From: Hofstenia miamia
Taxonomy: Eukaryota > Xenacoelomorpha > Acoela
Direction of reading: 5' to 3'
Assembly: GCA_004352715.1 (NCBI GenBank)
Contig: SCFE01000057.1
Location: 347,929 to 404,031 of the forward strand
Length of the DNA: 56,103 nt
Below are positions 1-10,224 of this stretch, piece by piece. The notes beneath the pieces were generated by a model. It did no database searches. It worked only from the letters and a program-made list of their open reading frames with translations, and was not told the origin of the DNA. The number at the start of each line of letters is the position of its first letter. Position 1 is the first letter of the stretch. The position numbers were made by a program, and so were the translations under genes.

Positions 1-2
1 GT

Positions 3-461
3 GGTGAAGGCTTTGATGACATCACTTGTGAAGACTTCAATGACCTGATTAACTCCCACTCTCAGCCTCTAACGGACGAAGATTTGGCAGAGTTGACGAA
101 ACCTACCAATGAAGAAAAAACAGAGGGCCAGGAAGAACCATCACAATTGGAAGAGGACGAAGGTCTTACCCTGGAACGGTTGGCAGAACTAATGTCAAAA
201 GCAAAAGATTTACAAGAGACAGCCAAGTCATGGGACCCTTATATGGTTCGTTCGTTGCAATTCTCAAATGCAATTGACTATGCTATGTCGACCTACAAAA
301 CTCTTTTCACCACTATGAAGAAACAACGGAAACAGCTGCAATAACCATGTTCCTAAAGAAGATACCAAAAACGTCAAACCAAGTCATACCCGAAGAAAAA
401 AACGACACAACTTCTTGACTCTGTAGAAGAAATGGAGTTTTCTCCTCCAGTGTTTCGGTAA
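3..461 (+). pseudogene. Tigger/pogo transposase, C-terminal fragment, frameshifted
   Basis: The window opens inside a reading frame (from base 3) whose product begins GEGFDDITCEDFNDLINSHS, then an acidic linker and a helical tail, ending at TAA 342-344. The pattern (GF-D-ITxEDxxDLLxSH, LTxEDLxEL, tail rich in K/R/Q) is that of the region after the DDE catalytic domain in Tigger/pogo-family and Tigger-derived proteins. The catalytic domain lies outside the window. After KQRKQL the frame shifts by one base: the next frame reads ITMFLKK, a motif usual near Tigger C-termini. A second shift follows near 415, before a run ending SPPVFR and TAA at 459-461. Two frame breaks mark this as a dead transposon copy and not a domesticated gene. 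A matching terminal repeat lies downstream at 711-779. Confidence 0.8.
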
Positions 462-710
462 TAAAAGATATTGTCCCCTCTTTTCTATTTTTATTAAAAT
501 ACATGTATAATATTGAAGTAAAAAATAAAATGTGTTTACATTATCATTACAGAGAAATAAATAACCGTATGTATTATTGTAAAATATATAACCGTATGCA
601 ATACTGTTAGATTTTTACTGTATTAATGAGCAGAAGTATCTTTAGAGTGTTTGGGAAACATTTGGTAATGTATATAATATCATACATATACGCTTTAAAA
701 CTGCATCCAA
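462..710. other. Tigger 3' untranslated stretch
   Basis: AT-rich sequence between the broken transposase frame and the terminal repeat, presumably the element's 3' UTR. No other feature seen. Confidence 0.5.
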
Positions 711-781
711 TATTCGCGGTTTTTCGCTATTCGCGGAGGGGTAAGGAACGTAACCCCCGTGAATAATGAAGTCATACTGTA
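711..781 (+). repeat. Right terminal inverted repeat of the Tigger element, with TA target site
   Basis: CpG-rich stretch with TATTCGCGG, TTCGCTATTCGCGGAGG and ending CATACTG, then TA (780-781). Read on the minus strand it starts TA-CAGTATGACTTC, the pogo/Tigger signature of CAGT termini and TA target duplication. It matches the start of the terminus at 1705-1792. It closes the element whose transposase tail is at 3-461. Confidence 0.75.
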
Positions 782-879
782 TATTTAAAGACAATAGCAC
801 AGAAAACTTGGAATTCATAAAAATTATTATCTATTATTAAGCAAATTACAAATTTAAATAAAGTCCTTACCTTTATTTA

Positions 880-1006
880 TTGAGGCAGTTTTTATTTATA
901 AATGTATAGAATATTTGATTAAATTGTTATGAAAATTGAAATTGTTCTTTATTTTGTTAAAAATGTTCACATTAAGAACATAAATCACGAGTTATAGTCC
1001 TGCCAA

Positions 1007-1041
<35 letters not shown>
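880..1041 (+). repeat. Dispersed repeat ending in (TA)n, copy 1
   Basis: A block reading TTGAGGCAGTTTTTATTTAT ... GTTCACATTAAGAACATAAA ... TATAGTCC recurs three times. The 957-1020 part is repeated almost exactly at 2407-2470, after a lone N. A diverged version lies at 5829-5950. A (TA)n run at about 1011-1041 follows. The near-exact second copy beside a gap may be an assembly duplicate. The third shows it is also a genuine dispersed repeat. Confidence 0.65.
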
Positions 1042-1047
<6 letters not shown>

Positions 1048-1704
1048 TGAAGATGTTTTAAAAAATTGTAATGTATAATAAATGCGTAATGACAGATAGC
1101 TTTATGTATTTGCAATTACAAAAAATTACAAATACTATTGAATATAGATGAACATAGCTACGGCTACGCTGTGGCACATAAACTTGAAGTGATTAATTTA
1201 TACACTAAAGAAGAATTTAAAAAATATTAAGCATATCATGAGTAATAATTAAATATAATGTTCTCCTTATCTACCATTTCTATTCACCACACTGTTGCTA
1301 TTTACCCCATTTGACGATACTCAATAGGGTTGATCAACTTTTTTCTATTCAAATTCACTAAGCAATTACTCCAAAAGTCCAAAAACATATTTGTGTAACA
1401 TATCAAAACTTAGCACATCTTTTTTAATTTTAGAATTTCGGGATTTTAACAAGGGCATCACATTTTTTAATTGGGTGATTTTCTTGAATATTTAATAATA
1501 TTGATTGAATTTGAGAATAAGCACACATTCAAACAATTAGGTGAACATTTTGAAATTTCTTAAACCATAAAACATTAAAAATGCACTAAAAATCTGTCTA
1601 TTTTTTACTGCATACACTAACATGGTATTACCAAAGCACAATTTGAAAGTTGAAAGAAAACTGGAATATTCAATAGTTTGCCCCCAAATTCGTAGCACGC
1701 GGTA
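1042..1704. other. AT-rich intergenic sequence, nothing recognised
   Basis: No open frame, splice-supported exon or repeat could be supported here. Confidence 0.5.
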
Positions 1705-1792
1705 TACAGTGTGACCTCGCCTATTCGCGGTTCGCCTTTCGCGGTTCGCCTTTCGCGGCCCCGCATATTCGCGGGTTAAGAAAAGTTCCAAT
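1705..1792 (+). repeat. Left terminus of a second Tigger/pogo element
   Basis: TA (1705-1706) then CAGTGTGACCTCGCCTATTC and two tandem copies of a TTCGCCTTTCGCGG-like unit, then CCCCGCATATTCGCGG. This is the same terminal family as at 711-779 in the opposite sense. The element runs into the gap at 1793, so its body is unseen. Confidence 0.75.
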
Positions 1793-2251
1793 NNNNNNNN
1801 NNNNNNNNNNNNNNNNNNNNNNNNNNNNNNNNNNNNNNNNNNNNNNNNNNNNNNNNNNNNNNNNNNNNNNNNNNNNNNNNNNNNNNNNNNNNNNNNNNNN
1901 NNNNNNNNNNNNNNNNNNNNNNNNNNNNNNNNNNNNNNNNNNNNNNNNNNNNNNNNNNNNNNNNNNNNNNNNNNNNNNNNNNNNNNNNNNNNNNNNNNNN
2001 NNNNNNNNNNNNNNNNNNNNNNNNNNNNNNNNNNNNNNNNNNNNNNNNNNNNNNNNNNNNNNNNNNNNNNNNNNNNNNNNNNNNNNNNNNNNNNNNNNNN
2101 NNNNNNNNNNNNNNNNNNNNNNNNNNNNNNNNNNNNNNNNNNNNNNNNNNNNNNNNNNNNNNNNNNNNNNNNNNNNNNNNNNNNNNNNNNNNNNNNNNNN
2201 NNNNNNNNNNNNNNNNNNNNNNNNNNNNNNNNNNNNNNNNNNNNNNNNNNN
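1793..2251. other. Assembly gap (459 N)
   Basis: Run of N. Frames drawn across it are meaningless. The sequence to its left is a Tigger terminus and to its right a mariner-type transposase tail. Confidence 1.
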
Positions 2252-2405
2252 AAAGTGTACTGGCTGAAAAAGCAAGATCAACTCAGGATCTGAAACAGAC
2301 AATTCGCAATGCTTTTGCTAACTTTAAAATGGAATCTCTTCCAAAGATATATGCACGTACTTTTCGTCGACTACAACTTTGCAAGTCGACCCTTACGATT
2401 AGTCA
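2252..2405 (+). pseudogene. Mariner/IS630-type transposase, C-terminal fragment
   Basis: One frame is open from the gap edge to 2405 and contains DLKQTIRNAFANF, LPKIYARTFRRLQLC and STLTIS. The order 'DLK..IR.AF' then 'v..tFrrRLqlC' is characteristic of the last 50-60 residues of arthropod-type mariner/IS630 transposases, just before the terminal HFEHxL motif. That motif is absent because the copy is cut at the N at 2406. The mariner derivative at 7670-8081 carries the missing type of tail. The rest of the transposase would be in the gap. Confidence is limited by the short length. Confidence 0.55.
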
Positions 2406-2482
2406 NTTAAAAATGTTCACATTAAGAACATAAATCACGAGTTATAGTCCTGCCAATGCATATATATATATATATATATATA
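2406..2482 (+). repeat. Near-exact duplicate of 957-1040 behind a single N
   Basis: Immediately after one N, the sequence repeats TTAAAAATGTTCACATTAAG through GCCAATGCATATATA of copy 1 with no difference that I can see apart from the (TA)n length. A single N join plus an exact copy suggests a contig-end overlap that was not merged. A recent repeat copy is the alternative. Confidence 0.6.
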
Positions 2483-3000
2483 TGTATTCAGGGCTATTTT
2501 CAGGATTTGGATCTATAAACAATAATGAGTCGGGAATTTTTTATCAGTTATGTTTAAGACACTAATAGATATTGATTCAAACTACTTTGAAATTTTTTTC
2601 ATTTTTTCCTTTTGAGATCCAAAAAATATTGCCAAATTATATATGGCGCTAAATATTAAGTGTTACTGTTACAGTTAGTTTTTTGGGGATCTTGTTATCA
2701 TATTTGCAATTCTAACAATTGTAAATGTGTTTTAGACGGACATGTCCGACATGGACGAAGATGCTGTTTCTACTCAAATGGACCAAATTTATATAGTGGA
2801 ATACAGCATTTGATATTAAAAAATTAATAATCCCAAAGCCTCGGATTGTCTTCTTGAAGAGCTATCATATTTATTTTATATCGAAAAAAGTATTGCAAAC
2901 AATTTAATTAACGATTTTGTAAAAGATCAACAACTGTTCTCAACCGAGTCGGGATCTGTAAAATTTATTAATTAAAATGGCATCATCTAAAACCACTATT
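2483..3000. other. AT-rich stretch with a short coding-like fragment
   Basis: At 2733-2814 a TTTTAG acceptor-like site precedes a short frame (MSDMDEDAVSTQMDQIYI...) that stops after about 25 residues. At 2838-2970 another short frame (ASDCLLEELSYLFYIEKSIA...) leads towards the recombinase relic and may be its degraded N-terminus. Neither can be called a gene. Confidence 0.3.
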
Positions 3001-3780
3001 GGAATACTTAAAAAAGTTTTTTTTGAACTCAGCGCAACTTATGACACCCTCATGTTTTGTGAAATGTATCTCAATAATTAAAAAGGAAAAAAATATGTGT
3101 GCTAGTACAACTTTAAAGTATCTATCAATAACGCAATTTATTGGCTTTGCGCATTCTAATTTTACAAAAATATTGATGTTGATTCCTTGACTAACACGTT
3201 GAGATATGTAAGAAGTCGTATCCAAAAGCTGCTTCGAGAGAAAAACAAATTTCTGCAATAGAAAGGTTTAACAAAGTATCTATCCTTGATCTAGTTGGAG
3301 TTCTTCAACAGAAAATGCTGGATTTATTAAGAAATCAAAATTTTTCGTATAATAAGGAGCTTAAAATGAATTTTTTCATATTTCAATGTCGGTTAAATGT
3401 TCGTCCTTTCGTGCTAATTAGTCTCACAGGTAAAGAATTTAAAACTTTGAACTCTGACTTTATTACTATATGCAACCACAAAACTGGATATAAATACAGT
3501 ATACATATTATTGTACGCAGTGATCAACGACCACTTATTTTGAACATGATTGATAAATACATGGAGGCGACTTTCAGTGCACCAAAATTTGTATTTTCAA
3601 ATACAAAATGAACCCGAACAGAATACCAACAAATATATCTAATAAGCAATTCATACCTACTTCCAGAATTTTAGTTAACATGACTTTATTCCCAATGCTC
3701 ACTATTCTCAGACTGGGCATTCTGAAAAAAAACAGCGCGACGGTTATATGTAGTTCCTTCAGAAAAAAATCGCTATCCTA
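3001..3780 (+). pseudogene. Crypton/DIRS-like tyrosine recombinase relic
   Basis: Several overlapping frames, read in order, give the layout of a eukaryotic tyrosine recombinase. An N-terminal core-binding part contains TLKYLSITQFIGFAHSNFT, then SLTNTLRYVRSRIQKLLREK. The catalytic part (frame 3315-3611) contains CRLNVRPFVLISLTGKEF, where the conserved box I Arg is expected, and NHKTGYKY, the usual lysine-bearing HKTG loop. After another frame change comes GHSEKKQRDGYM, which fits the box II GH...Y pattern with the presumed nucleophile Tyr codon at 3745-3747. At least three frame breaks and several stops mean it is inactive. Crypton versus DIRS cannot be separated without the remainder; no adjacent RT was seen, which favours Crypton-like. 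The reading rests on pattern recognition only. Confidence 0.6.
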
Positions 3781-5370
3781 AATATTTATGCCAATGAACT
3801 AAACAAAGAAAATGCAGCTCCATGTTCTTGAAAGAAGGTAAGGAAGTCATTAAAAAACGGTTAAGTGTGTATTCTGTTTTTGGGTGTTGCATATTGAAAA
3901 TTTTTTTCGTTATAATGCATTTATTGGAACAATATATTTTAGTTTTGTTTATTTTAAAAATTCTAAGTGGTGATGATCTAAATGTTCTCTATAAATATTT
4001 TTGCTACAGCTCTACAAAAATTATTAATGAACTTCAAAATGCATCTCAAAGCTCTTAATAAGCTTTATTTTTGCCTTAAATAAAAAAATATTTAACGCCC
4101 CATATAAATGAAAGAAAAAATATTTAGCGTTCAATATAAATTTATATATATACACTTACAGATGGCATTTAGCACAATAAAATTTTTATTCATGGCGCCT
4201 TGTACATATGTGGATTGGCCACGTCATGTAAGACATAGGCTAATCTGTAAAAATTCTCTGAATTTAATCAATATCCTTAGGCTATTGCACGTATTTGAGC
4301 AAAATATGTTAATTACAACACAGCAACCAACAGATTTAAATGTCAAAACGAAATATTTCATTAAATCTACAAAGCAATGTAAATTTGTTGAGTAAGACAT
4401 AATTGAAGAACCCGTCAATTCAGAAAATTGCTAAATTGAATGCTTTTTTGAATTTGAATGAATTATGTGAAAGTGAACTACATGCTGTTAAGTGCAAAAC
4501 AAGTGAATTGACCCTGCCTTTGATTATAGCATTATGAAGAATCAGTTAACCGACACAAACGTAAACTAAATAAGGCGATTTTTCGTTTTGAATCAATTTG
4601 CAGATAACAGGTTCTTGCACTACATGCTTCAATAATAAAAGGCCCTATGTTAAGTTCTACATACATTTTCAATATAAGTACGTTATACTTAATGCATGTA
4701 ATGGGTTCTTGCACTACGTCCCTTAATTATAAGTATGAAAATATATAATTCCATAAGTTAATGCATATAACACGTTGAGTAAATTTATTTGAATTTTCAG
4801 TAGTAATTGCATATCGAAAGGCCTATGGTAATTGCACCCAGGCGATATTGTACATCCTCACTATACAAAGTATATTTATTATAATATTAGCAGGAGTGTA
4901 TAATATTCATGTAACGCATTCACGCTAGGTACATGGCAAATAAAATGTGGAAATAAATTATCTATAAATTCCAAGCGGTTGCAAAATGTAAAAGTTCCAA
5001 CTTATTTAAAAATCTTAAGAAAGAAGAACTTGATTTACACTAAAAATATAAAGATTTACATGAAAATCTGGCGTTATTGCAGATCAGTGGACTGATTTCT
5101 CAAAGCCACGTGCTAAAGTTTTACGTCATCAAATTTTAAAAATTCATTGTTTTATCAAAATACTGTGTTGGGAGTTATGGTTAGGATTTATGTTACTTAG
5201 GTTTAGGGTTTAGATCTATATAATATTGAAAAATTTAGATTTTAGATGACATCATATAGTGTTCTGTAGAAACAATATGTTTATATGTCCGGTGATCTGT
5301 AATATCTTGTAATTTGTATAATAATAGTAAATTATTTCAAGAATTTCAAATTTTCTGTGCTAATATCCTT
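3781..5370. other. AT-rich sequence, short unassigned frames
   Basis: Short frames at 3822-4058 and 4108-4395 (plus strand) have no recognised domain and no supported splice sites. They may be further debris of the element upstream. A 4600-4750 stretch contains 'GTTCTTGCACTAC' twice (about 4610 and 4706), a small local repeat. Nothing else is supported. Confidence 0.4.
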
Positions 5371-5371
5371 A

Positions 5372-5636
5372 AATATATATATCGCGTGCTATCACGTGTT
5401 ACCGCGTGCTATGAATTTGGTTAATTATGCAAAGTTGTCGGTTTAAACCAATAATTTTCTAAACTTTTTACGTATTTTATTGAATTTCTTATCGTTTTTT
5501 ACCCTCGATTAGGGCAAAAACGATGAGAAATGCAATAACATACGTAAAAAGTTTAAAAAATAATAGATATAGATATACACCGATAACTTTCCATAATTAA
5601 CCAAATTGGCAGCACGCGGTAACACGTGGTATATAT
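5372..5636. mobile_element. Palindromic MITE with arms of about 120-135 bp
   Basis: The left arm (ATCGCGTGCTATCACGTGTT, GGTTAATTATGCAAAGTTGT, AAACTTTTTACGTATTTTAT, TTATCGTTTTT) returns in inverted order and orientation in the right arm (AAAAACGATGAGAAATGCAA, ACGTAAAAAGTTT, CATAATTAACCAAATT, GCACGCGGTAACACGTGGT), around a spacer near CCCTCGATTAGGGC. Almost the whole element is therefore stem. There is no coding capacity, so it is non-autonomous. A second, CpG-depleted half copy lies at 13505-13640. The terminal motif alone does not reveal the superfamily. Confidence 0.75.
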
Positions 5637-6316
5637 TAAAGTGAAATAGCAAGATATAAAGGCACATTTATGCAAATCTATGCATTTTTGGATTAAATCG
5701 AGTCCTTAACTTAGGTGAAATTTTCAAATACATTAAAAATACAAAAATATTAATTTCGAATATTCAATGTGTATTATTCGATCATTATAACACCTGATAT
5801 ATGCGCTTTGTTGGGTACATAATTTACTGAGGAAGTTTTTGTGTATAAATATAGAGAATATTTGATTTAATTTTTATGAAAATGTGCATCGTTATTTTGT
5901 TGTGTAAAAAATTTTCACATTAAGAATATAAATCATGAACTATAGTCTCTGTTCGAATGATTGAAGCCCACTTTAGATTTCTCTCATGCCTTTATAATGA
6001 GCTTGCCACAATTTTATTACATAGCAATAGCCTTATAAAGAATTTGTTTGATATCGTCCGAATGGGACAAATTTTGTATTATTTATTATGACAATGTGTC
6101 AATGTGTCAGAAATATTATAGTGATTATAAATAAATTGAAGATATCCTAAAAACAACTAGTTTACAAACAATAGTTAATAATTATTGGAATTATTGAAAA
6201 ATGTAGTGACTCAAAATTTATTGCTTAGCGATGCAAAATCATAGTACGATAATTAGAATAACAAACTTAAATTTTTTATTTTTTGAATACTATGTGAACG
6301 TTTTGTTTATTCTTAG
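5637..6316. other. Intergenic, with third copy of the dispersed repeat
   Basis: 5829-5950 is a diverged copy of the repeat at 880-1000 (TGAGGAAGTTTTTGTGTATA, TTTTCACATTAAGAATATAA, CTATAGTC). Otherwise AT-rich and unrecognised. Confidence 0.5.
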
Positions 6317-8514
6317 ATGGATAACGATAAATTAAAAGGACTTCCAGTACGCATCAAAGAAACGCGATTGCGAAATGGGTGGCTGAGGATAGTATATAAC
6401 TGCAAGAATAGAATAAAGTTCAAGTGTCCTGCTTTATATTATCTTTATAAAAAAGATAATGTGGAGTCGGTTAAGGTATATAATTAAAATTTAATAAGAA
6501 GTTTTAATTGTAATTAGATAGTTCATCACCATTCCCACAGCGAAACAGCTGTAAATGACCTTACGTACAAAGAATTATTAAGATACACCATTGACGATCT
6601 ACCGCATATAAGGCGCAGGAAGTTATCAGAATCAGGATATGCTATACAAGGTAGAAAACTCTCCGATGATGTTTACAGGTATCAATTGTATTGCATATAT
6701 ATATATNNNNNNNNNNNNNNNNNNNNNNNNNNNNNNNNNNNNNNNNNNNNNNNNNNNNNNNNNNNNNNNNNNNNNNNNNNNNNNNNNNNNNNNNNNNNNN
6801 NNNNNNNNNNNNNNNNNNNNNNNNNNNNNNNNNNNNNNNNNNNNNNNNNNNNNNNNNNNNNNNNNNNNNNNNNNNNNNNNNNNNNNNNNNNNNNNNNNNN
6901 NNNNNNNNNNNNNNNNNNNNNNNNNNNNNNNNNNNNNNNNNNNNNNNNNNNNNNNNNNNNNNNNNNNNNNNNNNNNNNNNNNNNNNNNNNNNNNNNNNNN
7001 NNNNNNNNNNNNNNNNNNNNNNNNNNNNNNNNNNNNNNNNNNNNNNNNNNNNNNNNNNNNNNNNNNNNNNNNNNNNNNNNNNNNNNNNNNNNNNNNNNNN
7101 NNNNNNNNNNNNNNNNNNNNNNNNNNNNNNNNNNNNNNNNNNNNNNNNNNNNNNNNNNNNNNNNNNNNNNNNNNNNNNNNNNNNNNNNNNNNNNNNNNNN
7201 NNNNNNNNNNNNNNNNNNNNNNNNNNNNNNNNNNNNNNNNNNNNNNNNNNNNNNNNNNNNNNNNNNNNNNNNNNNNNNNNNNNNNNNNNNNNNNNNNNNN
7301 NNNNNNNNNNNNNNNNNNNNNNNNNNNNNNNNNNNNNNNNNNNNNNNNNNNNNNNNNNNNNNNNNNNNNNNNNNNNNNNNNNNNNNNNNNNNNNNNNNNN
7401 NNNNNNNNNNNNNNNNNNNNNNNNNNNNNNNNNNNNNNNNNNNNNNNNNNNNNNNNNNNNNNNNNNNNNNNNNNNNNNNNNNNNNNNNNNNNNNNNNNNN
7501 NNNNNNNNNNNNNNNNNNNNNNNNNNNNNNNNNNNNNNNNNNNNNNNNNNNNNNNNNNNNNNNNNNNNNNNNNNNNNNNNNNNNNNNNNNNNNNNNNNNN
7601 NNNNNNNNNNNNNNNNNNNNNNNNNNNNNNNNNNNNNNNNNNNNNNNNNNNNNNNNNNNNNNNNNNATACAGGGTGCCCAGCAAAAAGTCAAGAAAGTTG
7701 CAAACTCTTTCAAAATCGCTTTATTAAATTAATAAACATAACTAACTGATTAACATTCTAACTTGATTAAATCATTTTTGTTTTATTCAATGCTTCATTT
7801 AGAAATAATTTCATAAGCATTAATTATGACTTCTGAGCAAGTGACCGATTTTCAGCGCGAAGTAATTGTACTTTTTAAAACAGAAAACTCGACATGGGGC
7901 CTCTCTAAGACTCCAATCTTGTTATGACAGTGATGGCTCACATTTCGAACATTTCCTCTGAACTCTTTCATTGTAATATTCAATAAAAAGTTTAATGTTA
8001 ATCAGTTAGTTATGTTTATTAATTTAATAAAGCGATTTTGAAAGAGTTAGCAAATTTCTTGACTTTTTGCTGAGCACCCTGTATATATATATATAATAAT
8101 CAATAATTAGGTCATGTCAGAAAAAATACGAGAGAATTGATCAATTGTAGTCTGCAAATTCTGCATAATAGTGAAGAAACTGATGGAGATATTGAACGAT
8201 ACCCAAAAATTTTTGCAGGAATTAAAGATTCAGCTGTAAAATTTTTGCAGGAACGAAATATGATTGCTATTAGCAAAAATGCCATTGTAGCGTGTTCTCA
8301 AGAATTTGCTACAAAATTGCCAATTGCTCTTCAAATATTTAGTAATTCGATAAACAACACTTGTCAAGACTTAGATGTCCTTAAAAGTTTATTTCAAAAT
8401 TTTGCACTGTTCAGAATCAAAGAAATAATGTGTTGCAAGAAACTTGCCAAAAATACATTTGGCCAAAATTTGACAAATATTTATTCGGATGTGTCTCACT
8501 TCCCCCAAGTCTGA
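6317..8514 (+). CDS. Three-exon gene, FLYWCH/MULE-type zinc-binding protein (predicted)
   Basis: Proposed exons: 6317-6475 (acceptor TTCTTAG, ATG at its first base, donor GTATAT, phase 0), 6518-6650 (acceptor TAATTAG, donor GTAGAA, phase 1) and 8111-8514 (acceptor AATAATTAG, stop 8512-8514). Phases agree at both junctions, giving about 231 residues. Exons 1-2 contain a Cys-x7-Cys ... His-x-His pattern: NCKNRIKFKCPALYYL, then HHHSH after the junction. This is the layout of FLYWCH and MULE-associated zinc fingers (WRKY-GCM1 superfamily), usually DNA-binding. Exon 3 is Cys-containing, largely helical and not recognised. No transposase domain is seen, although the 960-N gap in intron 2 could hide exons. 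A mariner derivative also sits in intron 2. An upstream first exon cannot be excluded because ATG falls exactly at the acceptor. It could be a host gene or a fragment of a MULE-like transposon. Confidence 0.55.
6707..7666. other. Assembly gap (960 N)
   Basis: Run of N between a (TA)n run and the start of a mariner-type element, inside the proposed intron 2 of the FLYWCH-like gene. Confidence 1.
7670..8081 (+). mobile_element. Mariner-type internal-deletion derivative, about 412 bp
   Basis: Ends are CAGGGTGCCCAGCAAAAAGT and its near-perfect inverse, forming inverted repeats of about 90 bp (the inner part has AATAAACATAACTAACTGAT on one side and its inverse on the other). TA flanks both ends (7668-7669, 8082-8083). 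Inside, ATG at 7826 opens MTSEQVTDFQREVIVLFK, the N-terminal helix-turn-helix start of an IS630/mariner transposase. About 100 bases later it jumps to SDGSHFEHFL and a stop (7959-7961), the classic transposase C-terminus. The whole catalytic centre is therefore deleted, and the element could only have moved with transposase supplied elsewhere. It lies in intron 2 of the preceding gene. Confidence 0.85.
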
Positions 8515-8524
8515 CATCACAAAG

Positions 8525-8602
8525 TATTAAATACCATTAGAGACAACATTTCAGTGAAATTGTAATTATATATTTAAATATCTATATTTCTTTACACTCT
8601 AT
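8525..8602 (+). repeat. 78-bp repeat, inverted copy at 12830-12908
   Basis: ATTAAATACCATTAGAGACA through TTACACTCT reappears in inverse orientation at 12830-12908. The differences I see are a 4-base indel, a few substitutions and one CpG in the right copy (ACGG) that is CA here. It begins just after the stop of the FLYWCH-like gene and could be part of its 3' UTR copied elsewhere, or an element end. Confidence 0.7.
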
Positions 8603-10224
8603 TTTGATTAGTTTTATATGCAGTTAAGATTGCTGAAATACAGAATTGCAATTAAATAAATGTAAATGTTAAGGTTCGCCATTTGCATTTAGTAAATATT
8701 TAGCAGTCCTTCAAAAATCTGTTTAGATTTAAAATAGAAATTTAATTATGTTCATTATTTTTGTACACATCCATTTATTCGGTTACTACTTATTAATAGT
8801 AACATTATCTTAAAATTTTTGCATAAATTTGCTAAAAATACGGAAGAATGAATAATAAATATCAATAATACCAAAAGAAATCTGAGTTTTTAAGCGTCAA
8901 TACTTGCATAAAGTGATATAAATTACCAACTTTTTATACTCTTCCACATCAATTGACAATAGTGTACAGCTGAGTTTAGCAATAGTAAATTCAGTAATAC
9001 ATAAATGGGAAATGCATATTTTGTAATATATTCAAAAATGGGACATCTTGATTCTTATTTCATATTGCTATAATGAAGTAATGAAACCCTCTCATTAACA
9101 CACCTGAAACAAGTTTGTTGCAGCATAATGTTTGAAGTAGTAACAACAAGAACTTAAACATTGATATACTTCAAGTGTTATAGTAGTGAAGCAGGTATCA
9201 GATTATTTTAAAAACTACTAATTATGGCAATCATATCTCATCAGTGTGACATCAATTGTACATTCTGTAAACAATATGTCAATGTAACTGCTTTGTATGC
9301 AAAGAAGCTGGAGAAAGTTTTGAATTAAATGCAAACAGGTACTGTCAATGTGTTAAAAGAACTTATTGGGTTCTAAATAATTATATTATAACTTAATAAT
9401 TTCTTCAATGTATTCTTCCTGAGATAACTGTTATTCTGCTTAAACATTGGTAAGTAGCATGTGAATGCCTTGATATGACCAGATTTTGCTTTCTAGTGAT
9501 GTTTGAATTTTATGTAGGTTCAAATTTCACAATGCTAAATGAATTTCATGTCATTCTTGTAAACAATAAACATGGGATTCTATTGTCAAGTTTATGAAAT
9601 ATTATTTTGGCAGCATAGAGAGTTTGAATGATCATGATAATTTTGCACTAAAATCAATTCAAGCCAAAATATCAATTAAGTTCCACTATAAATATATTTT
9701 CACATTTTGTTTTTAACCTGCAATTTAGCTGAATTGCTCCATTGAAGAGTGCAATTCTCAACTTTCAGCATTGTTGCTTCTATGAAATCAAAACCATATA
9801 ATTTAATGAGTGTTAGGTATAGATAAAAAATTAAGTCTTCTTTAAAAATTTTAAATTTTTAAAAATTCTGACTTGAAAGTACTGTTATCTTACAATTTGT
9901 CACAAGACAGTTATATTGACCATTTTCAAGTTTTTTCCTTTTTAAATAACAATTTCTTTGACATAAAAATGATTATTTGAAAAATTGTGTGACCTCAAAA
10001 TTTCTAAGAATAGAGGAGTTGAATTGAAAATTTAAATGGTGCTTTACATTTATTGCATTTGTTATTTATTTATTTTTCTATTTCAAAATGCTTGCAACAT
10101 TTTGCCTATGCAACTACAATGGTCATACACTGCCAATGGGGTTAAAGTTGCATTACATCATGGCATGGCCAGTATTCTTGCCTATTCCTGCATACTATAT
10201 TTCAGAAAATTTGATTTTATTCAG

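Noticed and set aside
6632-7749. Long frames across N runs (also at 1721-2302, 12081-12848, 25085-26149)
   Set aside because: They exist only because N was translated as an unknown residue; the real sequence is absent.
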